From: Anaerolineales bacterium
Lineage (GTDB): Bacteria > Chloroflexota > Anaerolineae > Anaerolineales > RBG-16-64-43
Assembly: GCA_016928575.1 (NCBI GenBank)
Contig: JAFGKK010000131.1
Location: forward strand, 1 to 64,000
Length of the DNA stretch: 64,000 nt
Direction of reading: 5' to 3'
Part shown: positions 37,804 to 45,338 of the stretch, piece by piece
Numbering within the stretch: the stretch's first letter is position 1
Layout of the letters: each line of letters starts with the position of its first letter
Translations under genes and position numbers: made by a program
The notes under the pieces: model-generated
Told to the model about the DNA's origin: nothing
The model's database searches: none
Seen by the model: the letters and a program-made list of their open reading frames with translations, nothing else

Positions 37804-37846
37804 ATGAAAAAAAACCAGGCGCCGTTTTGCGGCGCCTGGTTTTTCA
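37804..37846. terminator. Bidirectional terminator
   Basis: AAAACCAGGCGCC/GGCGCCTGGTTTT with a 7-base loop, extended by A and T runs on the outside. It sits just after the stop of the minus-strand membrane protein gene and also ends plus-strand transcription. Bases 37559-37803 hold no gene I can support. Confidence 0.9.
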
Positions 37847-37878
37847 TCATTTGCAGGCAATGGCCGGATGGATTCCGC

Positions 37879-38349
37879 CTACAGATCCTTCCAGGTGGCA
37901 AAGAAACCGATCAGCGCCCCGATCAATCCGAAGCCGAGGCTGACCAGGGTGTCCTTCAAGGCGAGGATTTCCTGAAATCCGTCCACCGCGGCTCCGAGGG
38001 CTTCCGGGAACGACGCCTGGTATTCCCGCATCATGACCAGGATTTGGAAAAGCGTTTCCCCCAGCAGAATGCTGAGCAGAGTGCCTCCGACGGCCGCCGG
38101 GAGGAAAAGCAGGGCGACGGCTTTGTGGATCGGGCTGAGGGGCAGGACGATCGCCGCGGCGACCGCCAACCCGAGGATGATGGCGATGAAGGAGTAAACG
38201 GAGTTTGTGAAGTAAGCAAGCAATCCCCAGGCTGCGGCTCCCAGCACGATCGCCAGGGATCCCCAAGCAAGGGAGAAGAAGAAGCGAAGCAATACCGGTT
38301 GGGATGGTTTTGCGGCTTGCGGTTGTTCTTCGGCGGGTGCGGTGCTCAT
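37879..38349 (-). CDS. Four-helix membrane protein of unknown function
   Basis: 156 residues. A Pro/Gln/Ala-rich N-terminus (about residues 1-20) precedes four hydrophobic segments (about 24-46, 50-70, 78-98 and 132-152) with an amphipathic stretch (about 104-128) before the last. No family recognised. Own terminator directly after. Neighbours give no functional clue. Confidence 0.7.
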   Translation of the reverse strand: MSTAPAEEQPQAAKPSQPVLLRFFFSLAWGSLAIVLGAAAWGLLAYFTNSVYSFIAIILGLAVAAAIVLPLSPIHKAVALLFLPAAVGGTLLSILLGETLFQILVMMREYQASFPEALGAAVDGFQEILALKDTLVSLGFGLIGALIGFFATWKDL

Positions 38350-38846
38350 AAAAAAAAACTCCAGGGTTCGGGTTGGAAGGAATTATACCCACCTCGGGCG
38401 AATTGTTGCGGATCCGGCGGGCCTCCGGAAGTACTGCTCCGCGGCCGGCTATTTCACAGGATGGGATAGCGGGAGGCGTCATCCTTAGCGGAGTGAAGGA
38501 TCCAAGCGGATCGCCGCAGATGCTTCGCTTTCCCCCCCTCCGGAAATGCTTCGCATCATGATGCCGCTGATGCTTGGCGCTCGGGGGAGCGCTCGCTAAG
38601 CCACGGATTTTCACGGGCTTAAAAAATTGGTCGAGCCAGGACTGGCGAGCCCGTCGGCCGGGGCGGGGGTAGACGGATTCCCTTTAGACGGAGCGAAATT
38701 GCCCCGCATTCTTTATTCTTCTTGCGGTTATTGGCTGCGGGAGGGTGGCAGAACGGTTCCGCCCGGAGCCAACCCATTCGAGTTGGCCCGGCCGTTTTCG
38801 ATGAGGCGTTTGGTTTGATGTGCAGGGAGCCCGGACGCAAAGGGAA
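38350..38846. other. Non-coding spacer with a dispersed repeat
   Basis: No gene seen. Around 38.48 kb it carries GTCATCCTTAGCGGAGTGAAGGATCC, here written in two parts as GTCATCCTTAGCGGA and GTGAAGGATCC, a common dispersed bacterial repeat (consensus like TCATCCTGAGC...GAAGGATC). A related CCCTGAGCGAAGCC occurs at 13.27 kb inside the pheST leader. The rest is unremarkable. Confidence 0.45.
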
Positions 38847-40070
38847 TCACTCTCCGGGGATGGGGATGCGGATGGCGATCGATGTGCCTTGTCCTTCCGC
38901 GCTGAGGATTTGCAGTGTTCCTCCGGCAATCCGGACCCGTTCCCGCAAACCGATCAATCCGTAGTGGCCGGCGCGGTCTTCCTCGGCTGCGGCGTTGAAC
39001 CCGATGCCGTCGTCCACGACTTCCAGGGAAAGCGAATCCGCGCCGCCCCGCAGGCAGACCGACGCCCGGCGGGCTTGCGCGTGCCGGGCGATGTTGGTCA
39101 GGCCCTCGGAGACCGTCCGCAGGACAAGCTCCGCGGTTTCCTCGGGGATCTTTCCGGTGATCGAAAACTCGAGCGCGCAAGGCAGGCCCGAGGCGGACGT
39201 GAAATGCCCGATCTCGGTTCGCACGGCCTCTTCCAGGCCGCCCGGCGGATCGGCGCGCAATCCGTCGATCGCCCGGCGGGCTTCGGCCAGCGTGGCGCGG
39301 GCGCGGGTCATCGCCTGCTGGACGATTCCCTGCGCCCGGGCGGCCCGGCCGCCGCCCAGGTGCGAATCCGCGGCTTCCAATTGGAGAATCAATCCGGCCA
39401 GTCCCTGGGCCAGCGTGTCGTGCAATTCGCGCGCCATGCGCTGGCGTTCGTTCGCCAAGGTCAGGTCTTCGATTTCATCGGCGTACTCCGTCAGGCGGCG
39501 GTTGGCGGCCTCCAACTCGACGAGCAGCTCCTGGGCTTTGATGCGCGCGTCGGCCTGGCGGCTGTAAAGCACCACGTAGATGATGACGAAGGCCGTCATC
39601 GGGAGAATGGCGAGCGTCCACCAGAAGATATCCCCCTGCGGCAGCACCCAAAAAAAGCTCACAACGGAAAGCGCGAGGATGCATAGGATGATGATGACAT
39701 TTTTCCACCAGGCGCCGGTGAACATCCCCGCGGCTTCGCCGATCAATCCGAGATACAGCCCGACCAGCGCCCCGAGCTCTCCGGCGAAGGAGACCAGGGT
39801 GAAAACGATCGCCGCCTGGATCGCAATGTAGGCCCAGACGCTCCAGTTCTTTTTCAGCCACCAGATGCTGATCCAATGAAGGAATAGATGGGCGATGAAG
39901 AGGACGGTAAAGGCTGTCAGCACGACGGGGTCGCATAGGCGTGAAGACGAGATGACCGTCCAGACATAGATGAAGATGAACACGAATGTCAGGAACAACA
40001 TGAACGGCCATTCGGAATGGGGCCCCCACAGCGATTGCAGGCGCGCGGCGAAGGTGTGGATCCTTTTCAT
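38847..40070 (-). CDS. LiaS-like sensor histidine kinase
   Basis: 407 residues. Six membrane segments (residues about 22-170) in place of a periplasmic sensor, a coiled coil (about 172-205), then HisKA_3 with the phosphorylated H217 in A-R-E-L-H-D-T, and an HATPase domain with the N-box T-N-I-A-R-H-A-Q-A and G-box D-D-G-I-G-F. The NarL/LiaR-type response regulator usually adjacent is missing in this window, so it is an orphan or its partner lies elsewhere. It diverges from a small protein and an ABC-2 exporter, likely its target. Confidence 0.92.
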   Translation of the reverse strand: MKRIHTFAARLQSLWGPHSEWPFMLFLTFVFIFIYVWTVISSSRLCDPVVLTAFTVLFIAHLFLHWISIWWLKKNWSVWAYIAIQAAIVFTLVSFAGELGALVGLYLGLIGEAAGMFTGAWWKNVIIILCILALSVVSFFWVLPQGDIFWWTLAILPMTAFVIIYVVLYSRQADARIKAQELLVELEAANRRLTEYADEIEDLTLANERQRMARELHDTLAQGLAGLILQLEAADSHLGGGRAARAQGIVQQAMTRARATLAEARRAIDGLRADPPGGLEEAVRTEIGHFTSASGLPCALEFSITGKIPEETAELVLRTVSEGLTNIARHAQARRASVCLRGGADSLSLEVVDDGIGFNAAAEEDRAGHYGLIGLRERVRIAGGTLQILSAEGQGTSIAIRIPIPGE

Positions 40071-40209
40071 GGACGTATTGTACTCCGCGCGCGACCCGTT
40101 CCCATTGTCCTTTGGGACAGTGTCCGAACGGGCAGCCGCAGGCGCGCCCGGCGGGCGATGCGGGAGGCGGCGCGGCGGGGTATGCTGGCCCCATCTTACG
40201 GAGGAAAAA

Positions 40210-40398
40210 ATGTCCAAGTCGATTAACTTCTCCCAAATCGTTTCCCTAGCCCTGCGGGGCGTGGCGATTGCGATGGCCGTCGCCGCGGTGGTGCTCGGCT
40301 CCTTGTCCGCCGCGCCGGCCGAGACGATCGTCGTCATCCTCGGGATCGGGCTCTTCACGCTCGCCCTCGACGCACTCGACAGCGGCAAAGAGGGGTGA
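40210..40398 (+). CDS. Small two-helix membrane protein
   Basis: 62 residues with start ATG at 40210 behind GGAGGAAAAA. Two hydrophobic segments (about 10-33 and 38-53). It ends with a GTGA overlap at the ABC ATPase gene, so it is co-translated and probably belongs to the exporter module. No family recognised. Confidence 0.75.
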   Translation: MSKSINFSQIVSLALRGVAIAMAVAAVVLGSLSAAPAETIVVILGIGLFTLALDALDSGKEG

Positions 40399-40400
40399 TC

Positions 40401-41339
40401 ATGGAGCAAACCATACTCGTTCAGGAGTTGCGGAAGTCGTTCGGCTCCGTCCATGCCGTGGACGGAGTGAGTTTTTCGGCGGGGCGCGGCGAAATTTTCA
40501 GCCTGCTCGGCCCGAACGGCGCCGGCAAGACCACCACCATCTCGATGCTCGCCGGCCTGCTGCGCCCGGATTCGGGCGACGCCGCACTGCTGGGAAATTC
40601 CATCCGCAGCCGGTCGGCGCAGGCTCGGGCGGTCCTCGGCGTCGTCCCCCAGGAGGTCGCGCTCTACATGGACCTTTCGGCGCGCGAGAACCTCTCGTTC
40701 TGGGGGAAGATGTATAACCTGCGCGGAAAACAGCTGAACCGCCGGATCGATGAGATCCTCGGGATCATCGGACTGGAGGAGCGCCAGAAGGGGCGGGTGG
40801 GATCCTTCTCGGGCGGGATGAAGCGGCGGGTCAACATCGGCGTGGCGCTGCTGCACCAGCCGCCGATCGTCATCATGGACGAACCGACTGTCGGGATCGA
40901 CCCGCAAAGCCGGCGCCACATTCTCGACGCCGTGAAGCAACTGCGCGGACGGGGGATGACCGTCCTCTATACCACCCATTATATGGAAGAGGCGGAGGAA
41001 CTTTCCGACCGGATCGCGATCATGGACCAGGGGCGGATCATCGCCAGCGGGACGAACGCGGACCTGGTGAAGCTGGTCGGCCAGGATACACGGATCGAGT
41101 TGGCGGTGAACGCCGAATCCGCGCGCGTGCTCGAGCTGTGGCGCTCGATCGAAGGCGTCCGCGGCGCGTCGGCGGATGACGGGCGCATCACCGTCCTGGC
41201 CGCCGACAGCCACGCGGTTCTGCCGCGGTTGTTCGAAAGCGCCGCCGCGCGCGGCGCGCGCATCACCTCGCTGGAAATCCGCGAGCCGAATCTGGAGGCG
41301 GTCTTCCTGCACCTGACGGGAAGAGCGCTTCGCGAATGA
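40401..41339 (+). CDS. ABC-2 type exporter ATPase (DrrA-like)
   Basis: 312 residues. Walker A is G-P-N-G-A-G-K-T-T, signature S-F-S-G-G-M-K-R-R, Walker B V-I-M-D-E-P-T. A C-terminal ~80-residue extension resembles the DrrA-type regulatory domain. The ATG at 40401 follows GAGGGG; GTG at 40395 is an alternative overlapping the previous stop. Overlaps the permease by four bases (ATGA). Likely partner of the two permeases in an antibiotic-resistance or lipid-export type pump. Confidence 0.95.
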   Translation: MEQTILVQELRKSFGSVHAVDGVSFSAGRGEIFSLLGPNGAGKTTTISMLAGLLRPDSGDAALLGNSIRSRSAQARAVLGVVPQEVALYMDLSARENLSFWGKMYNLRGKQLNRRIDEILGIIGLEERQKGRVGSFSGGMKRRVNIGVALLHQPPIVIMDEPTVGIDPQSRRHILDAVKQLRGRGMTVLYTTHYMEEAEELSDRIAIMDQGRIIASGTNADLVKLVGQDTRIELAVNAESARVLELWRSIEGVRGASADDGRITVLAADSHAVLPRLFESAAARGARITSLEIREPNLEAVFLHLTGRALRE

Positions 41340-42616
41340 AAGGCGGAACCATGGGAACTCTTTGGATTGTTGCCTGGAAAGACATCCGGCGGGCGGCGCG
41401 GTCCGTCTTCCTGCTGGTGTTTGCGCTGGTTATTCCGCTGTTGACCGCCGGGGTGTTTTATGCGGCCTTCGGCGGGGTCTCCTTCGGAGACGAAAGCGCC
41501 GCCGTACCCAAGCCCCGGGTGCTGGTGGTCAACCTGGATCCGGCCGGCGAAACCGCGACCCTGCTTGAAGGCCTGCTGGCCGGGGATGATCTTGCCGCCG
41601 TCTGGGACGCCGCGCGCGAGCCCGATCCGGCGGCGGCGCGGGCCGCGGTCGATCGGGGCGAGGCGTCGGCCGCGGTCATCATCCCCGCGGGTTTCTCGGC
41701 CGCGGTGCAGTATGCAAAACAGGCGGCCGCGGTCGAGCTGTACCAGGATCCGGCGCAGACGGTCGGCTCGGCGATCGTCCGGTTGGTCGTCGCCCAGGTG
41801 CTGGATGGAATCGCGGGCGGGCGGGTGGCCGTAGCGGCTTCCGGCAAGGCCCTCGCCGCCCGCTCGATTCCACTCGATGACCGGACGGCGTCCCGGATCG
41901 GCGCGCAGTACGCGGCTTGGGTGCAGGCGGAGGCGGGCGCCGGCTTGGGGGAGGCTTGGCTTGAGGTGCAATCCGTCGCCGGCGCGAAACAGGCACAAGG
42001 CGACCTCCTGACGCAGATGATTTCGACGATCATGGTCATGATGATGATCTTTTTTTGCTTCTTCACCGGCGCGTCGGCGGCGCAATCCATCCTTCAGGAG
42101 CAGGAGGATGGCACCCTTCCGCGCCTCTTCACCACGCCCGGGCGGCGTTCGGCGATCCTGGGCGGGAAAATGCTTTCCGTTCTCCTGATCCTGTCGATCC
42201 AGCTGTTTGTCCTCTTGGCGGTTTCCGCCCTGGCGTTCGGGATCCGCTGGGGGGATTTGGCCTCCGTCGCCTCGGCGGCGGCCGCCACGGCGGTGCTCAG
42301 CGCCTCGTTCGCCCTCTTCCTGACGTCGTTTCTGAAGAGTACGAAACAAGCCGGGATGGTGTACGGCGTAGTGGTCAATCTGATCGGCTGGATCGGAATC
42401 AGCCGCCTGTTCGCCCAGTTGGTCCCCGGATTGGAAGAGCTGTCGTCGTATGCCGACGTCGTTTCGCTTGTTTCTCCCCATGGCTGGGCGGTCCGCATCT
42501 GGCAGGAATCCATGGGCGGACAGCCGGTCTGGATCACCCTGGCCGCCATGATGGCCGTCAGCCTGATCCTCTTCGGGGTGGGAGTCCATAATTTCAACCG
42601 GCGGTTCGCCGGATAG
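41336..42616 (+). CDS. ABC-2 type permease
   Basis: 426-residue membrane subunit: a first helix (about 20-40), a ~170-residue extracytoplasmic domain, then five clustered helices in the C-terminal half, the DUF3533/ABC-2 layout of drug and lipid exporters. Start at 41336 (ATGA coupling) or at 41351 (M-G-T-L-W). Works with the next permease as a heterodimer. Confidence 0.9.
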   Translation: MKGGTMGTLWIVAWKDIRRAARSVFLLVFALVIPLLTAGVFYAAFGGVSFGDESAAVPKPRVLVVNLDPAGETATLLEGLLAGDDLAAVWDAAREPDPAAARAAVDRGEASAAVIIPAGFSAAVQYAKQAAAVELYQDPAQTVGSAIVRLVVAQVLDGIAGGRVAVAASGKALAARSIPLDDRTASRIGAQYAAWVQAEAGAGLGEAWLEVQSVAGAKQAQGDLLTQMISTIMVMMMIFFCFFTGASAAQSILQEQEDGTLPRLFTTPGRRSAILGGKMLSVLLILSIQLFVLLAVSALAFGIRWGDLASVASAAAATAVLSASFALFLTSFLKSTKQAGMVYGVVVNLIGWIGISRLFAQLVPGLEELSSYADVVSLVSPHGWAVRIWQESMGGQPVWITLAAMMAVSLILFGVGVHNFNRRFAG

Positions 42617-42635
42617 AAGCGCGGGAGGCAATGCC

Positions 42636-43859
42636 ATGCGATTACTCGATGTGACTGCGAAGGATGTTACCCAAATTCTGCGCGATTGGAAATCGGCGGC
42701 GTTTCTTCTCGGTGCGCCGATCCTCTTCACCGTTCTGATGGGCGTGATGATGGGCGGGCTGGCGGATTCCTCCGAAGCGGAGCCACGCCTGGCGGTGGGT
42801 GTGCTAGACCGCGACGGGGGGGCGGCGGCGCAAAGCCTGGCCCGGCTGCTGGAGCTGGCGGAAGCCGTGCGTCCGGTGACGGTCGGGGCGGAGGACGCCG
42901 AATCGCTGGAGCGGCAGGTGGCCGAGGGAAAACTGGCGGCGGCCGTCGTCGTTCCCGAAGGCTTCACCGACGCGCTGTTGGCGGGGGAGGATCTGCAGCT
43001 GGAATTTCTCATCGACGAGAATTCGGGCGCGTCCAGGAACGCGGAAAACGCCGTCCGGGCGGTCGTGTTCCGGCTGATGAATGCGGTCCGGACGGCGCTG
43101 TGGAGCGCCGATATCGTCGCTGAGCGGGACGGATTCACGGACGAATCGGACCGCCGCGCTTATCTGGAGCAAGCCCTCCGGGAAGCGGTCGGGGAGTGGG
43201 AGGCTGCGCCGGTCGCCCTGCAACTCCGCTCGGCCTCCCCGCCGGAAGCAGGGGCGGACGCGATCCCGGGCGGTTTCGCGCAGTCGTCCCCGGGAAATAT
43301 GGTGACCTTTGCGCTGGCCGGATTGATCGGCGCGGCGGAAATCATCGTCTGGGAGAAAAAATCCGGCACCCTGCAGCGCCTGCTGACTACATCGATCTCG
43401 CGCGCGGAAATCCTGGCCGGGCATTTTCTGGCGATGTTCCTGATGGTCTTCGCGCAGGTGGTTTTGCTGGCCGTGTTCGGCCAATTGGTCTTTGGATTGC
43501 CGTACTGGCAGGCGCCCGCCGCGCTGCTGCTACTCGCCGCGGCGGTGACGTTCTGGATCGCGGCGATGGGGCTGCTGATCGGCGTGGTCGCGCGCAATCC
43601 CGATCAGATCGCGATGATGGCGATTGTCCCGATGATGGTGCTGGCCGGCTTGGGCGGAGCGTGGATGCCGCTGGAGGTGACCGGCGAGACGTTCCAGGCG
43701 GTGGGCCGTCTGACGCCCACCTACTGGGCGATGCACGGTATGCAGAACCTGATCCTGCGCGGGCAGGGCCTGCCGGGAGTGATCCTCCCGACGCTCGTCC
43801 TGTGCGGTTTCGGCGCGGCGTTCATCGGCTTGTCGGCGTGGAGGTTTCATCGGGAGTAG
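42636..43859 (+). CDS. ABC-2 type permease
   Basis: 407 residues, paralogous in layout to the preceding permease: one N-terminal helix, a large extracytoplasmic domain, and five C-terminal helices with G-G-A-W-M-P near the last loop. Start at 42636 with GGGAGG upstream, 19 bases after the previous stop. Ends the operon. Confidence 0.9.
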   Translation: MRLLDVTAKDVTQILRDWKSAAFLLGAPILFTVLMGVMMGGLADSSEAEPRLAVGVLDRDGGAAAQSLARLLELAEAVRPVTVGAEDAESLERQVAEGKLAAAVVVPEGFTDALLAGEDLQLEFLIDENSGASRNAENAVRAVVFRLMNAVRTALWSADIVAERDGFTDESDRRAYLEQALREAVGEWEAAPVALQLRSASPPEAGADAIPGGFAQSSPGNMVTFALAGLIGAAEIIVWEKKSGTLQRLLTTSISRAEILAGHFLAMFLMVFAQVVLLAVFGQLVFGLPYWQAPAALLLLAAAVTFWIAAMGLLIGVVARNPDQIAMMAIVPMMVLAGLGGAWMPLEVTGETFQAVGRLTPTYWAMHGMQNLILRGQGLPGVILPTLVLCGFGAAFIGLSAWRFHRE

Positions 43860-43878
43860 CCTGTTCCCGCTCCTCGAT

Positions 43879-44015
43879 CCTCCCCCGTCAAGCGATTTTT
43901 TAACAGAGAAGGAGGGGAGATGGGGGCGCCTCCCCCGACAACCCCAGACCGGTTATCGGGGGAGGTTTCGTTCGTGCATTCCTCCCCCGTCAAGCGGTTT
44001 TCTTGACGAGGGAGG
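43879..44015. repeat. Cluster of C/T-armed palindromes
   Basis: CCTCCCCCGTCAAGCG occurs twice (43879 and 43981, the second with one base different further on). Between them is CCTCCCCCGA/TCGGGGGAGG (43929-43965), and the second copy forms CCTCCCCCGTCAAG/CTTGACGAGGGAGG (43981-44015) with one mismatch. It lies between the exporter and the converging GT-C-like gene. Some copies may terminate transcription, but the T runs are short. Confidence 0.85.
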
Positions 44016-44029
44016 GCAGGGGAGGGGGA

Positions 44030-45124
44030 TCACCGCAGAAACACCAAGTACGCCAATCCCACCAGTCTGAGTTTGTTCCACCACCATTGTCGCTTGGCCG
44101 CCGCGTACAGCCCCATGCAAAGAACCAACCCGCACGCCAATCGCAGGATCCCCAATGGTTCGCGGAAGGTTGAATAGGGGGCGAAGGCGATGACCGCCGC
44201 GTTAGCTGCAAGCAGCAGGCTTTCCGGGGAGATCCGCCGGCGGAACAAGTCGCACGCCGGGGCGGCCAAGCCGTAAACGGCCGGGACGAGCAATCCGGGC
44301 AGATACACCGCCGACATCGCGGCCAGCGCGGGAAGGCTGGCCTGCCCGATCCGGAACAGGCCGGCGAAGGGAATCCATTCGAATGGGGTTGCGTCGGCGC
44401 CGCCGCTGCCGATTCCCGGCGATCCGAACGTCCGCCACAACCAGATTTGCATCAGCGCAAAGGGAAGCAGGGAGGCGGAGATCAGGAGCGCGTCGCGGGA
44501 ACGCCGCCGGGAGATCAGCCAGGCCGCCCAGCCGGCCACAAAGGGGATCATCGTTTCCTTGGCGAGCATCGCCAGCCCCAGCAAAGATGCGGCCGCGAGG
44601 ATCCGGCGGTCGAGCGACGGCCCGGAGATCCACAAGGCGAGGAGGACGAGCAGCAGGGCGAGCGGTTCGGAAAGATCCAGGCGCACCGCGCCGACCAGCC
44701 CGGCCCACAATCCGAACGCCAGGCCGCCCCCGCGGCTTCCTCCGCGCTGATGGAGCAATTCGCCGGCCACAAAAGTTGCGGCCAGCAGAGAGAAAAAATT
44801 CACACCAACGAGGGTCCAGGGGATCGCCGCCGGGATTCCGAGCGCCAGGGTGCGGGCCAACAGAGGATAGAGAATGTGCTGGTAGCGGTAAGCGGGAACG
44901 TCGAGACGGGGCGCAACTCCCTGCGGATCGGGGTCGCGGGCGATGTAGTAATTAAACTGGCCGTCGTAACCGTCGGAGCCCGAAGGGTCCGCCTCGCTGA
45001 ACCGCGTTCCAAGGAATGCGAATGCCATCGGGTCGCCGCCGGCCTGGAGGAGGACCCAGCCGAGGTACGCCGCGGCGAGCGCCGCGGCGCACAGCGTCGG
45101 CGCAAAGCGCGCAAGCCGGCCCAT
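44030..45124 (-). CDS. GT-C-like polytopic membrane protein
   Basis: 364 residues with about ten membrane helices. After the first helix it has S-D-G-Y-D-G-Q-F-N-Y-Y-I, an acidic-aromatic motif typical of GT-C-fold glycosyltransferase-like proteins near lipid-linked sugar donors. Specific activity cannot be assigned. Last of three minus-strand genes with gaps of 22 and 3 bases. Confidence 0.75.
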   Translation of the reverse strand: MGRLARFAPTLCAAALAAAYLGWVLLQAGGDPMAFAFLGTRFSEADPSGSDGYDGQFNYYIARDPDPQGVAPRLDVPAYRYQHILYPLLARTLALGIPAAIPWTLVGVNFFSLLAATFVAGELLHQRGGSRGGGLAFGLWAGLVGAVRLDLSEPLALLLVLLALWISGPSLDRRILAAASLLGLAMLAKETMIPFVAGWAAWLISRRRSRDALLISASLLPFALMQIWLWRTFGSPGIGSGGADATPFEWIPFAGLFRIGQASLPALAAMSAVYLPGLLVPAVYGLAAPACDLFRRRISPESLLLAANAAVIAFAPYSTFREPLGILRLACGLVLCMGLYAAAKRQWWWNKLRLVGLAYLVFLR

Positions 45125-45127
45125 GGC

Positions 45128-45316
45128 TCAGGCGTTGGCTTGTATCTGGCCGACCAGTTCGAGGAATTCCCGCCATTCCTCGCGGAAGAAGTGCAGTGTC
45201 ACCGGTCCCAATTCCACGTTCCAGGTCGTTTCGCCGTCGGGTTCTTCCGCGGAATACACCAGGTAGTTTTCGGTTTCGGCGACGGTTTCGGTTTTAATCT
45301 CCGGTGCCTCGGGCAT
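45128..45316 (-). CDS. Small acidic conserved-looking protein
   Basis: 62 residues from ATG 45316 behind an exact AAGGAGG. No signal or membrane helix. Composition is Glu-rich with an aromatic central part (W-N-V-E-L-G, H-F-F-R-E-E-W). No family recognised. Sandwiched between the AI-2E/GNAT gene and the GT-C-like gene with 22- and 3-base gaps, so part of that operon. Confidence 0.7.
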   Translation of the reverse strand: MPEAPEIKTETVAETENYLVYSAEEPDGETTWNVELGPVTLHFFREEWREFLELVGQIQANA

Positions 45317-45338
45317 GCCCCACCTCCTTCGGATTGGG

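Noticed and set aside
40395-40400. GTG start for the exporter ATPase
   Set aside because: The ATG at 40401 has better spacing from GAGGGG; GTG is noted as an alternative only.
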